From: Mesorhizobium sp. SCN 65-20
GTDB taxonomy: Bacteria > Pseudomonadota > Alphaproteobacteria > Rhizobiales > Rhizobiaceae
Assembly: GCA_001724355.1 (NCBI GenBank)
Contig: MEEF01000026.1
Location: 1 to 36,747 of the forward strand
Length of the DNA stretch: 36,747 bases
Direction of reading: 5' to 3'
Below the pieces are notes generated by a model, which did no database searches, had not been told where the DNA came from, and was given only the letters and a program-made list of their open reading frames with translations. Every line of letters starts with the position of its first letter. Within the stretch, counting starts at the first letter, position 1. Both the position numbers and the translations under genes were made by a program. Of this stretch, positions 17,643 through 25,903 are shown piece after piece.

Positions 17643-18902
17643 ATGTTGACGGATGTTGCCCTTAAGTCTTTGAGACCAAAGGATAAAGTCTATAAAGTGG
17701 CGGACCGCGACGGCATGTATGTTCGCGTCATGCCAAGTGGTGCGGTCTCGTTTGGCCTCGACTACAGGATCAATGGTCGGCGCGAGACGATCTATCTCGG
17801 CAAGTACGGCCGGGATGGTATTTCACTTGCGAAAGCGCGCGAGCTTTGTCTCGATGCCCGGCGGGCAGTTCGCGAGGGGCGTTCTCCAGCGCTGGAAAAG
17901 CAGCGAGACAAGCGGCGTATTAAGGAAGCGAAGAGCTTTGGTGAGTTTGGCGCAAAGTGGCTGGAAGGCGCACCTATGGCCGAGAGCACGCGCGCGATGC
18001 GCCGCTCAATCCTCGAGCGTGATCTGTTGCCGGTCTGGCGAAACCGCTTGCTCACCGAAATCACGCCCGACGATCTGCGTGCGCATTGCGCCAAGATTGT
18101 CGAGCGCGGGGCGCCGGCAACCGCAATCCATGTCCGAGATATCCTCAAACAGATTTACGGCTTTGCCATCCTGCACGGAGAGAAAGTCGCCAATCCTGCG
18201 GATGACGTTGGCCCTGCGTCGATCGCCCATTTCGTGCCCCGGGATCGTTCGCTGTCGCCGGCCGAGATCCGAGTGATGCTGAGGACGCTGGAGAAGATAG
18301 CAACCCTTCCGACCATCCGCTTGGGTATGAAACTGTTTCTGCTGACCATGGTTCGAAAGAGCGAGCTTCAGGATGCGACTTGGGATGAAGTGGATTTCGG
18401 GAACGCCATCTGGTCGATCCCGAAGGAGCGAATGAAGCGATCCAAGGCGCACAACGTGTATCTGTCGCGTCAGATGCTCGACATCTTCGTCGCGCTGAAG
18501 ACCTGCGCTGGCAACTCCCGCTATGTCCTGCCATCACGCTACGATGCTGATGCGCCAATGTCGCGGGCCACCTTTAACCGGGTCACCTATCTGGTCGTCG
18601 AGCAAGCGAAGAAGGACGGTCTGCCCCTCGAGCCTTTCACCGTGCACGATCTAAGGCGGACGGGTTCGACGCTACTCAATGAACTGGGGTTCAACAGTGA
18701 CTGGATCGAAAAATGCCTCGCGCACGAGGACGGTCGTTCTTCACGAGGCGTCTACAACAAGGCCGAATACGAACTCCAGCGCCGCCATATGATGCAGGAA
18801 TGGTCGGATATGGTGGATGCCTGGCTCGAAGGTCGGCGGCACATGCCCGTTCTTATTCCGCCCTCGATGCCGCTGTTTGCGGCGAATCCGTCTTTCGGTT
18901 AA
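17643..18902 (+). CDS. P4-type tyrosine recombinase (island integrase)
   Basis: A 419-residue site-specific recombinase with the DUF4102-type N-terminal arm-binding domain of P4-like integrases (about residues 1-90, with YRINGRRETIYLGKYGRDGI) and a C-terminal catalytic domain. Catalytic residues visible are Arg238 (in MVRKSEL), His335 and Arg338 (HDLRR), and the nucleophile Tyr371 (GVYNKAEY). The ATG at 17643 is chosen over an in-frame upstream start at 17607 because GGAGGA lies nine bases before it. Its position and orientation after guaA indicate it catalysed insertion there. All catalytic residues are present, so it is probably functional. Confidence 0.93.
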   Translation: MLTDVALKSLRPKDKVYKVADRDGMYVRVMPSGAVSFGLDYRINGRRETIYLGKYGRDGISLAKARELCLDARRAVREGRSPALEKQRDKRRIKEAKSFGEFGAKWLEGAPMAESTRAMRRSILERDLLPVWRNRLLTEITPDDLRAHCAKIVERGAPATAIHVRDILKQIYGFAILHGEKVANPADDVGPASIAHFVPRDRSLSPAEIRVMLRTLEKIATLPTIRLGMKLFLLTMVRKSELQDATWDEVDFGNAIWSIPKERMKRSKAHNVYLSRQMLDIFVALKTCAGNSRYVLPSRYDADAPMSRATFNRVTYLVVEQAKKDGLPLEPFTVHDLRRTGSTLLNELGFNSDWIEKCLAHEDGRSSRGVYNKAEYELQRRHMMQEWSDMVDAWLEGRRHMPVLIPPSMPLFAANPSFG

Positions 18903-19321
18903 AAGAGCCCACGCCACTTCCGAATGTTCTTTCGAGCGTTGTCCGCGCTGTCGAATACGGCCCGACTTCGTTTCGCTCGAGCAGCCCATGCGCAACGTCG
19001 TCACCTTCAAAAAGAAGCGGCAGGACGTCGGCGGTGAGGGCAAGGAGCAGACGATCAACCCGAACGCGCTGCAGTTATCCAGCCTCGCCGGTGCTGCTGT
19101 GGCGATCATCGCGGCGTATCGAATTCCGTGGGAGACGGTCTCCTCGGCGACGTAGCGCAGCCTTCAAGATAGAGTAACGCGGCCGAGGCTGTTGGCATCG
19201 CAATGGCTGGTGAGGCCACACAGACATTCAGAATGATGAAGGCGAGGGCGGCTTGAGCAGACGCGCTCCCTTCTCGCCAGCTTTCCCCGGTGATGGCGCC
19301 TTTGATGTGTTTACGTCGTTG
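18903..19321. other. Gap after the integrase with no confident gene
   Basis: About 420 bp without a recognised gene. A short frame at 18988-19155 (+) would encode 55 residues (MRNVVTFKKKRQDVGGEGKE and on) ending in a hydrophobic stretch. It has no clear ribosome-binding site, so I do not call it. The remainder shows neither coding bias nor strong repeats. Confidence 0.5.
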
Positions 19322-19624
19322 TCATACGGGGCGGCTGCGCTTGTCCTTCGGAATTATCATCCACGGCTCAATCGGCATTCGCGCGTGTTGGATGATCTTT
19401 GCCGAGCGCGCGAAGCTGGCGAAGGCGTTGCTGGCAACGTCGACCGGCACACGACCCTCGCGGGCGAATGTGCAAGCGCGATAGGCAGCACCATAAATCG
19501 GGCCACGCCGATCTTGCGGCCAGTGGTCGAGAAAGTCGGTCGCGGCATCGACCGTGTTGATTTCGCGGATGATGTGGTTTTCGTCTTTGACCAAGACTGC
19601 ATGAGCGAAGGCTTGGGTCGACAT
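19322..19624 (-). CDS. DUF982 domain protein
   Basis: A 100-residue protein of DUF982, a small family common on rhizobial plasmids and islands. Diagnostic segments are HIIREINTVDAATDFLDHWP, then YGAAYRACTFAREGRVPVDV and ASNAFASFARSAKI. The start at 19624 has a GGAGGAAG ribosome-binding site, and its ATG shares one base with the stop codon of the truncated DUF736 gene (TGATG). Function is unknown. Confidence 0.8.
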   Translation of the reverse strand: MSTQAFAHAVLVKDENHIIREINTVDAATDFLDHWPQDRRGPIYGAAYRACTFAREGRVPVDVASNAFASFARSAKIIQHARMPIEPWMIIPKDKRSRPV

Positions 19625-19857
19625 CACTTCCTCCAGTTTCTTGGTTTTCTTGAGCAAGCGAAGCTTGCCACATGGTGTGTCAAGCACTCGAAAGTATCGC
19701 GCCCGTCGTCGTCGCCACGCAATACGCGATAATCGGGTGAGTTTTCGACTTCGCCTGACTCGGCCGGTACGACGGTGAGTTCGAGGTCCAGGGTGAAGGT
19801 GTGAACGCGGCCAGAGAAGCTGTCTCCTTGGCGCTTGAAGTGTCCGATCTGTGGCAT
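19624..19857 (-). pseudogene. DUF736 protein truncated by deletion
   Basis: The N-terminal 53 or so residues (MPQIGHFKRQGDSFSGRVHT to ENSPDYRVLRGDDDG) match DUF736, a small protein of about 105 residues found in nearly all rhizobial integrative elements. The conserved second half (GAGWKR... and the ...LHWNRP end) is absent. The frame runs instead into unrelated sequence and stops at 77 residues, exactly at the DUF982 start. I infer a deletion that removed the 3' half of DUF736 and the sequence up to the DUF982 leader. Confidence 0.75.
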
Positions 19858-19925
19858 GGATAACTCCGTTGCTGGGTATGGCGGTGATGGAATCGACAGC
19901 GACAGGTGCGCTGGCCATGGCGCGC

Positions 19926-20471
19926 TCACCGCGTTTGCGCACGCCATTCGAAGCAGCCAATGCCTCGCCCGTCGGTCCAAAGAGGAGTGGCACGGCCGAT
20001 GATCCGATCTGTGGATGTGAGACCGAAGTAGCGACCGTCGAGGCTGTCGCGGACCTCACCGTTCATGAGGAAGAGCTTGCCGGTGGGAATACGCAGGCAT
20101 CCACCCCAGGCCGGCAATGGGCGCCCGGCACGGTCACGTTCAAGTGCCCTGCCGGCCTCGCGGCCGTCGACCGTTATGACGACGTCCGAGCGGCACACGG
20201 TTTGCCCCGCATGTGCGCGAACGCGTTTCAGGAGCGGCACGCCTTCGGGCAGATAGCCGCGTTCGGCAAGCAGGGTCGCGAGGGGTTCTGGTGTGTTGAC
20301 TGCGACGAGGTCCTCGACCTCGAATGAACCATCGGGGTCGATAATATAGAGGCCAATTGGCACGCTCGCAGACGCATTCCAGACCAACCTGACGGGTACT
20401 GGTTTGATCGCCGCATAGACGACACTCATCGCTGCCACCGTGGTCGCGAGGATGATGCCCCGGCGGCTCAT
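19926..20471 (-). CDS. traF: TraF-like S26 signal peptidase
   Basis: A 181-residue membrane-anchored serine protease of the S26/TraF conjugation peptidase group, which matures pilin. One N-terminal transmembrane segment (GIILATTVAAMSVVYAAIKP) is followed by the catalytic-Ser region ASVPIGLYII and the catalytic-Lys region VPLLKRVRAHAG, then the C-terminal box FLMNGEVRDSLDGRYFG. Its start overlaps the DUF2840 stop by 4 bp. In complete elements it is next to a relaxase gene; none is visible here. Confidence 0.88.
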   Translation of the reverse strand: MSRRGIILATTVAAMSVVYAAIKPVPVRLVWNASASVPIGLYIIDPDGSFEVEDLVAVNTPEPLATLLAERGYLPEGVPLLKRVRAHAGQTVCRSDVVITVDGREAGRALERDRAGRPLPAWGGCLRIPTGKLFLMNGEVRDSLDGRYFGLTSTDRIIGRATPLWTDGRGIGCFEWRAQTR

Positions 20472-20938
20472 GGCTCTGCCCTCAGGCGCAAAAGATAGGC
20501 GCGATGCTGGGCGAGCGTGTAGGCCCTTGGCTCCTGGCCTGCCGTCAATCGGTTGTGGATGTGCCGCCAGTGGTCGGGCGAGACTGTCTCTGGATCGATA
20601 CCGAGACGTTCGATGGCATCGATCGCCTGAAGCACGCGCTCGACTTTGTACCAGTTCCCTATGTTGAGCAGGATGTCGCCGCCAGGGCGGACAAAGGGCA
20701 GCGTCTGATATGCTTCGCCGCGAGCGACTGCACGCACGATGGCGATTCTCGAGATCACGGTACCGAAGTCGTTGGAGGCCCAGCGAACGAAGGCGAAGAT
20801 GGTGCCGGGCGAAAAGGAGAGGATGCGACGGCGGCTGTCGATCTGCTGTTGGTGGGCCGCCGAGCCGAAGCGAACCCAGTGCTCGATCTTCTTCTCGATA
20901 AAGAACAGTTCGACATGGGTGAGGGGCGTGACGTTCAT
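20468..20938 (-). CDS. DUF2840 domain protein
   Basis: A 156-residue protein of DUF2840, found between parA and traF in rhizobial and sphingomonad mobile elements. Diagnostic: THVELFFIEKKIEHWVRFG, then FSPGTIFAFVRWASNDFGTV and GGDILLNIGNWYKVERVLQ. It is translationally coupled to traF by a 4-bp overlap. parA is normally found just upstream, but here only 211 bp separate it from repA and no parA is present. Function is unknown; a role in conjugation or partition is suggested only by position. Confidence 0.85.
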   Translation of the reverse strand: MNVTPLTHVELFFIEKKIEHWVRFGSAAHQQQIDSRRRILSFSPGTIFAFVRWASNDFGTVISRIAIVRAVARGEAYQTLPFVRPGGDILLNIGNWYKVERVLQAIDAIERLGIDPETVSPDHWRHIHNRLTAGQEPRAYTLAQHRAYLLRLRAEP

Positions 20939-21080
20939 GGCGCCCTCCCGACAGACCAGCTACGGTTTTCCTCATGCCTGCAATTGCGGAGTTGCGTTAG
21001 AAAGATTCCGAAGGAATCTGAATTAGTAAAGTTACGGTGGTCGCAAGCCCCTGAGCTGCCACGGAAAATCGTCGTTTCCG

Positions 21081-21143
21081 GTCCCCGATAGCACGAGGAT
21101 TTAGTCCCCGATGGCACGATGGGGGCGGTCCCCGTTAGCACGA
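21081..21143. repeat. Three iteron-like repeats GTCCCCGATRGCACGA
   Basis: Copies at 21081-21096 (GTCCCCGATAGCACGA), 21104-21119 (one change) and 21128-21143 (two changes relative to copy 1), spaced 23 and 24 bp, about two helical turns. They lie seven bases from the 3' end of the replication initiator gene and next to the missing parA. Spacing and position are typical of plasmid iterons bound by an initiator. The repeats are seen; the origin role is inferred. Confidence 0.75.
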
Positions 21144-21149
21144 CCGTAT

Positions 21150-22052
21150 TCACAGCTTGTCCCCTCGGCGTGTCGATGGTGGCCGCGTCGCGCGCGGCGA
21201 CGTGAAAACTGTCGGATTGGCGGCGGCGAAGGTGAGGACATCCGGACCGTCGATCTGTTGTTCGATATCGAGGCTATAGCCAGGCAGCGCTTGTCGCCGG
21301 ACGATGTCGCGCAGGTCGTATGCGAAGTGCTTGAGCGGCGAGAGGCTGCCGGACTTCTTGTGCAAATGCGCGAAGTCGAACCTCCAGCCAAAGGGCTGGC
21401 GTCCACCATGCTTGCGCACGATCCGGTACAGCCAGCGCTCGAGGCCGCCGGTCAAATCGAAATAGGCACGGTCGATGGTCAGGACGAGCGCGTCGTCGAG
21501 GATGGCGCGATAGAACCAGTCCGGCAGGATCAGCTCGATGCCGACCGGCCGTCCACCCCGGTCGGTTCGCTCTTGCCATTCGTTGAGCCAGGAGAAGCGA
21601 TGGCGCCGGCCTTCAGCCGGCTGACGGATGGAGGTCGCGACCGTGGTCGACTGGAGGCGGTCGAGCGCGGATTTCAGACGTTGGTAGTCGCGCGAGCTGA
21701 CGCCCCGCCCGGTAAAGGTCAGGATTTCATAGGGAGTTGCCGCCATCAATCGTGAGGTCCGCAGACCGGCGTCGCGGGCGTTGACGATCTGGCTTGCGGC
21801 CCAGATCAGGATGTCTGCGTCCCAGATTGTTGCCATGCCATGATCCGGCACGGCTTCGACCCTGATGGTTATGCCGCCGGCCTTGAAATCGATGGGTGCG
21901 GTGCGTCGGGATTTTGCGAGGGAAAAGAATGGATAGGCCATGAGGTCCTGCGTGTCGCGCGGTGCGAAATCGCCGGGCAGGGCATGAAACAGATCAAGCT
22001 GTCCGCGCTCCGATGGTGGGCAAGTCCGCACAGACAAGGGAGTGCCTGGCAA
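21150..22052 (-). CDS. Replication initiator protein A-type (RepA-like)
   Basis: A 300-residue protein of the replication initiator protein A family carried by many alphaproteobacterial plasmids and integrative elements. Recognised by SERGQLDLFHALPGDFAPRD, AYPFFSLAKSRRTAPIDF, AVPDHGMATIWDADILIWAA, SRLMAATPYEILTFTGRG, and DDALVLTIDRAYFDLTGGLE. The frame starts at a TTG (22052); a GTG at 22031 is an equally plausible start. The last 25 residues diverge from the family pattern. It probably initiates replication of the excised element at the adjacent iteron-like repeats. Confidence 0.88.
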   Translation of the reverse strand: MPGTPLSVRTCPPSERGQLDLFHALPGDFAPRDTQDLMAYPFFSLAKSRRTAPIDFKAGGITIRVEAVPDHGMATIWDADILIWAASQIVNARDAGLRTSRLMAATPYEILTFTGRGVSSRDYQRLKSALDRLQSTTVATSIRQPAEGRRHRFSWLNEWQERTDRGGRPVGIELILPDWFYRAILDDALVLTIDRAYFDLTGGLERWLYRIVRKHGGRQPFGWRFDFAHLHKKSGSLSPLKHFAYDLRDIVRRQALPGYSLDIEQQIDGPDVLTFAAANPTVFTSPRATRPPSTRRGDKL

Positions 22053-22334
22053 TCAGCGGGCAAAACGACCGGCGTGAACCGGGAGCGAAGACACATGGCG
22101 CTTGGCGGGCAGGACGGTTCCTCGCGGATCGGACGTTGACGTGACGGCTCCGCGATCGGCCCAAGCCTGGAGGTCGTCGACGGCATAGACGACCCGGCCG
22201 CCGAGCTTGCGATAGGCGGGCCCCGTTCCGTAGGTGCGATGCTTTTCGAGCGTCCTTGCCGAAAGGCTTAGAAATGTAGCCGCTTCCTTGGTGCGCAAGA
22301 ACCGTGGTGGCAAGCCGGTGTTTCGACCGTTCAT
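22053..22334 (-). CDS. AlpA-like helix-turn-helix protein, candidate excisionase
   Basis: A 93-residue protein with an AlpA/HTH_17 domain: PPRFLRTKEAATFLSLSART then TLEKHRTYGTGPAYRKLGGR and VVYAVDDLQAWAD. Small proteins of this type act as regulators or recombination directionality factors for island integrases. ATG 22334 is preferred, since a GGAG lies nine bases upstream; ATGs at 22349 and 22367 are in frame. It is next to the initiator gene and downstream of the FseA-like gene, whose homologue in ICEMlSymR7A activates the excisionase gene rdfS. A role in excision is inference. Confidence 0.8.
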   Translation of the reverse strand: MNGRNTGLPPRFLRTKEAATFLSLSARTLEKHRTYGTGPAYRKLGGRVVYAVDDLQAWADRGAVTSTSDPRGTVLPAKRHVSSLPVHAGRFAR

Positions 22335-22487
22335 CGGATGCGTCTCCATCGCGTTTGAGAAAGCCACCGGGATCAGGCGGCGACTACGGGCAATGATGGA
22401 GAAGGGCTCCGGCGCTGTTCAGGTGCGAAATTAAGGGAGCCTATTTCGCACAGGCGACATGCCGATTCCTTACTCGGCTCCGGACAT

Positions 22488-23259
22488 TCATGGACGCCGC
22501 CGACGGAACCGCAGCAACTGACGGTATCCGCCATCAGTCATGTTATGGCCATCTCGTACGAGGCGAAGCGTGGCGTAGCGAAATGGCGATTCCTGCCACT
22601 CCGCAGCGACTATGAAGCGGGGGCCGAAAAGAACGTGCGCTATTTCGAAATGGGAAGCCCCTTCGACGCGACCGTCGAGGGCACGAAGCATGTGGCAAAA
22701 GCGGATGCGTTGCGATGACGTCAGGCGTTTGTCGGGTGGGCTTCGTCCCGTGAGCGACCTGACAAATCTGTCGACCGATGACAGACGTTCGGATGCCATC
22801 GCGTCGAGTGGCACTATAGCGGCCAAGGGACGTCCGGCCTCGGTGCCATAAAGTAGCGCAATCTGGCAGCCATTTGCCGCCGAAAACGTGCGCATATGCT
22901 CGCCGAACTCGTCATGCCTGGAAACCGCCGGCGGCAAAGCGTTCACGACGTCAGCATCGTCTGTCAGGAGCGGCGGTGTGTTGGTAAGCAGTATGACGCC
23001 GGGATCGACGTCCGGTGTCCAGTAGACCGGCTGCCTGGTTGCCGGTCGCTCAGGATTTGCTGGAAAATCGAAGTCCCCACTGCGTCCGAAATTCGTTCGG
23101 CGATGGGGTATTCGGGGTACCTGCATTCTGAATGTCTGCGAACTCGCGCTGGTAGTCCGTATTGCGTCGCAAGAATTCCCAGGCGAGCGCATCTGGAGTT
23201 GCGGTGCGGATGAATTCGTAGGCCTGTGAGTCCTGCCACTGAGACGAGTCCGGCTTCAT
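22488..23259 (-). CDS. fseA: FseA-like DUF6499/DUF2285 activator, split by a +1 frameshift
   Basis: Two overlapping frames together encode a 256-residue protein. Frame 0 starts at ATG 23259, behind AGGAGG, and encodes the DUF6499 domain: MKPDSSQWQDSQAYEFIRTA through TQWGLRF. It stops at TGA 23052-23050, four codons after the slip site. The +1 frame continues with PANPERPATRQPVYW and carries the DUF2285 domain (RLTSSQRIRFCHMLRALDGR and HFEIAHVLFGPRF) to 22488. Joining them at UUUU (23067-23064) gives WGLRF-PANP, the normal continuous sequence of fused homologues. In ICEMlSymR7A, FseA is made by +1 slippage of tRNA-Phe at the same conserved motif and activates excision. The precise site retained here argues for programmed frameshifting rather than a random mutation, though a pseudogene is possible. 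Confidence 0.78.
23064..23067 (-). promoter_or_regulatory. Candidate +1 ribosomal frameshift site (UUU-U)
   Basis: Read on the minus strand the context is CTT CGA TTT TCC. A tRNA-Phe on UUU can slip one base forward and still pair with UUU, after which CCA GCA AAT is read in the DUF2285 frame. Frame 0 ends at TGA four codons later. The described FseA site uses UUU to UUC slippage at the equivalent position; the identity of the fourth base is the main difference. Confidence 0.65.
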
Positions 23260-23312
23260 GCATCCTCCTGCGTTAGCGGACCATCCCGGTAAAACAGGGG
23301 GAAAGATGAGAG

Positions 23313-23332
23313 AATACCGGAAAACCGGTATT
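23313..23332. promoter_or_regulatory. 20-bp palindrome AATACCGGAAAACCGGTATT
   Basis: A perfect 8-bp inverted repeat with a 4-base centre, between the upstream end of the fseA-like gene (23259) and the 3' end of the deacylase operon (23416). It lies about 55 bp upstream of the fseA start and resembles an operator. No binding protein can be named. It is not the tra-box known for TraR. Confidence 0.55.
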
Positions 23333-23415
23333 GACTGGACGTGATTGATGGACACCGGGCCACCGTTCGAGGGGACGCTCCCGGCTTACTGATCAGCCTC
23401 CCGCGTGACCTTGCA

Positions 23416-24441
23416 TCACGCCGCCTCGACATCGGTCAGGAGCTTGAAAAGGCAATCTCCTTGGGCTGTAAGGGCCGGGGCGCGACGGCAGGCAACGAGA
23501 CCGGACTGCGAGAAACGGATTTCTGTCACTGGTGTGCAGGGGTTTTCGACAGGATAAATGACCCCGGCACATTGGCCGGCGATGACGGTGTCGCCAATTT
23601 CGGCAGCGGGTTCGAAGATGCCGTGCATGTGAGCGTAGGTGAAAGCACCCCTGCCATTCACGCGCATGAGGCGGACGGGGGGCGACGGTTTAGTTTGGGC
23701 TTTGGGCAGGATCCCCATATGTTTGAGGATACGGTGCAGACCTTCGCTGGCGATAGCCTCCCCGCTGCCTGAAAGCGTGCCGCCACCGCCAAGCTCGGTG
23801 GTGAGGGCCGGCACGCCAAGAGCCTGTGCGGAAGCAGAAAGAGTCGTTGCGCCCCCGCCGCCGGCACCGTCGCTGATAGACCCAATCGGTGCGCCGAAGA
23901 CATTCATGAGTTCGACCAGCCTGGAGGTCTCTTCTGCAGTGCTGCCACTTCGGATCAGGCAGCAGGGAAGATATGACAAGGATCTGCCGCCCGAATGCAG
24001 GTCGATTACGAGATCAGCCATGCCAAGCAGGACCGAATGCACAAAGTGGGCAATCATCTGGGTCGGGCCGCCATCTGGCGCGCCGGGAAAGAGCCGGTTC
24101 AGATTGCCCTCATCCAGGGGTGACACGCGCCGCCCCGCCGCCACGGCGGGGTAGTTGAGCGCAGGCAGGATCACGATGCGGCCGCGCACATCCCCCGGTT
24201 TGACCTGCCGAGCCAGCTTGGCGAGCGCGACCTGACCCTCATATTCGTCGCCGTGATTGCCAGCAATGAGTAGTGCTGTCGGACCTTCCCCATTTTTGAT
24301 GCAGACGATCGGGATCGGGACCACGCCATAGGCGGATTGGTCGGTTGAGAACGGCAATCGCAGCCAGTCATGCTGCTTGCCGTCCCGATCGAAGTCGAGA
24401 GATGTCCAGATGCGCGTCCCGCCCGCCGGCGACTTCTTCAT
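23416..24441 (-). CDS. DoeB-like M14 zinc deacylase
   Basis: A 341-residue member of the succinylglutamate desuccinylase/aspartoacylase family. The zinc ligands are visible in GNHGDEYEG (His63, Glu66) and VIDLHSGG (His149), with the substrate motif EGNLNRLFPG and a later TTELGGGG glutamate. The sequence resembles DoeB/N-alpha-acetyl-diaminobutyrate deacetylase of ectoine breakdown. The rest of that pathway is not present, so the substrate is left as an N-acylated amino acid. The start at 24441 follows the ATPase stop by one base. It is the last gene of a five-gene minus-strand operon, which suggests that the imported compound is deacylated in the cytoplasm. Confidence 0.8.
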   Translation of the reverse strand: MKKSPAGGTRIWTSLDFDRDGKQHDWLRLPFSTDQSAYGVVPIPIVCIKNGEGPTALLIAGNHGDEYEGQVALAKLARQVKPGDVRGRIVILPALNYPAVAAGRRVSPLDEGNLNRLFPGAPDGGPTQMIAHFVHSVLLGMADLVIDLHSGGRSLSYLPCCLIRSGSTAEETSRLVELMNVFGAPIGSISDGAGGGGATTLSASAQALGVPALTTELGGGGTLSGSGEAIASEGLHRILKHMGILPKAQTKPSPPVRLMRVNGRGAFTYAHMHGIFEPAAEIGDTVIAGQCAGVIYPVENPCTPVTEIRFSQSGLVACRRAPALTAQGDCLFKLLTDVEAA

Positions 24442-24442
24442 C

Positions 24443-25192
24443 TCAATGCAGCAGCGTGTTGAGGAAGCTGCGAGCGCGCGGGTGGTTTGGTGTCGAAAAG
24501 AAGGTGGCCGGGGCCGCCTGCTCGACGATCGAGCCCTGATCCATGAACACCACTTCGTCGGCGACCTCACGGGCGAAGCCCATCTCATGGGTGACGCAGA
24601 TCATGGTCATGCCATCATGAGCGAGGCCGGTCATGACCTCGAGCACTTCCTTGATCATCTCGGGATCGAGCGCAGAGGTTGGCTCGTCGAACAGCATCAG
24701 GCGCGGGTTCATGCAAAGTGCACGTGCTATTGCCACACGCTGCTGCTGGCCGCCTGACAGTTGTGCTGGATATTTGTAGGCCTGTTCTGGAATGCGCACC
24801 CTTTCGAGATGGTGGAGTGCCAGGCTTTCGGCCTCACCGCGTGCCATGCCCCCCACACGACGCAAGGCGAGCGTGCAGTTCGAAAGCACTGTCAGGTGAG
24901 GGAAGAGGTTGAAGTTCTGGAACACCATGCCGGTCTGCCGGCGGGCAAGTGAGGTGTCCCTGGCGTTGTCACCCAGTCTCGTGCCGCCGAGAATTACGGT
25001 TCCCTGCTGATAGTTTTCCAACCCGTTGAGGCAACGGATAAGGGTGGATTTACCCGACCCGGACGGGCCGCAGATGACGATACGGGCGCCGCGGGAAACG
25101 CTGAGGCTGATGTCCTTCAGGACATGGAAGGCACCATACCATTTCTGCAGCGCTGTGATCTGGACGGCGAGGTCGTGAGCTGTGTCGTGCAT
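24443..25192 (-). CDS. Polar amino acid ABC transporter ATPase
   Basis: A 249-residue ATP-binding subunit of the GlnQ/HisP type. Walker [11 protein letters not shown]-loop [13 protein letters not shown], signature [15 protein letters not shown], Walker [15 protein letters not shown] and the H-loop VTHEMGFA are all intact. The two permease genes lie upstream (51-bp gap) and the deacylase downstream. Confidence 0.94.
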   Translation of the reverse strand: MHDTAHDLAVQITALQKWYGAFHVLKDISLSVSRGARIVICGPSGSGKSTLIRCLNGLENYQQGTVILGGTRLGDNARDTSLARRQTGMVFQNFNLFPHLTVLSNCTLALRRVGGMARGEAESLALHHLERVRIPEQAYKYPAQLSGGQQQRVAIARALCMNPRLMLFDEPTSALDPEMIKEVLEVMTGLAHDGMTMICVTHEMGFAREVADEVVFMDQGSIVEQAAPATFFSTPNHPRARSFLNTLLH

Positions 25193-25243
25193 GAGATGAA
25201 GATCTTTCCGAAAGCAGAGGGCAGGGCCGGTATCTGTCGTCGT

Positions 25244-25903
25244 TCATCGGGACATCGGCGCCAACAAGCGGCGCTCCAGCCATTTGATGCCTTGAGAGAT
25301 TCCGAGCGCCAGCGAGAGAAAGATGATGCCGGCAACCATGAGCGGTTCGGCGTAGCGATAGGTTTCCGAGGCAATGTCGAAAGCCTGGCCGAGCATCTCC
25401 GGCACTGCCAGCACAGCCAGATAGGGCGTCGCCTTGAGAATCGAGACGAAATAGTTGCCCATGGGGGCTGCGATGTTGCGCAGCATTTGCGGCGCGATGA
25501 CGAAGATGATCCGGTCGAGCCGACCAAGGCCGAGGGCTTTGGCTGCCTCCTGCTGGCCTTCGGCGATGGCATCGATTCCGGCCTTGAAGACCTCGGCAAG
25601 ATAACCGCTGAAATAGATGCTGAGGCCGGCTATGCCTACGGTGAGCGCGTCGAGGCGAATGCCGTAGTAAGGCAGAATGAAATACAGGCAGTAGAGCCAG
25701 ACCAGCACCGGTGTGGCGCGGATGAAGTCGATCAGGAAGCGGACGGCGAGGCCCTGAACGCCACCGCTCCGCCTTGTGATCTCGAGACAGAACCCGATCA
25801 CGGCAGCACCGAGGCAGCTGCAGGCCGCAACGAGCAGGGTCATGCCGATGGCGCTCAGGATTGTCGGCACGGTCGAAAGCGCAAAGCTGGGATCAAATTC
25901 CAT
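25244..25903 (-). CDS. Polar amino acid ABC permease
   Basis: A 219-residue HisM/GlnP-family permease with several membrane helices. The first is near TILSAIGMTLLVAACSCLG. FIRATPVLVWLYCLYFILP and the coupling loop GQQEAAKALGLGRLDRIIFV contain the EAA motif. It overlaps the other permease by 11 bp, so both were probably made as a pair. Confidence 0.93.
   Translation of the reverse strand: MEFDPSFALSTVPTILSAIGMTLLVAACSCLGAAVIGFCLEITRRSGGVQGLAVRFLIDFIRATPVLVWLYCLYFILPYYGIRLDALTVGIAGLSIYFSGYLAEVFKAGIDAIAEGQQEAAKALGLGRLDRIIFVIAPQMLRNIAAPMGNYFVSILKATPYLAVLAVPEMLGQAFDIASETYRYAEPLMVAGIIFLSLALGISQGIKWLERRLLAPMSR

Noticed and set aside
18988-19155. A 55-residue frame after the integrase
   Set aside because: No ribosome-binding site, no family features, and coding bias is weak; described under the gap instead.
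20935-21153. A 72-residue frame covering the iteron-like repeats
   Set aside because: It translates the three repeats, lacks a ribosome-binding site, and has no resemblance to ParA, which would be expected there.
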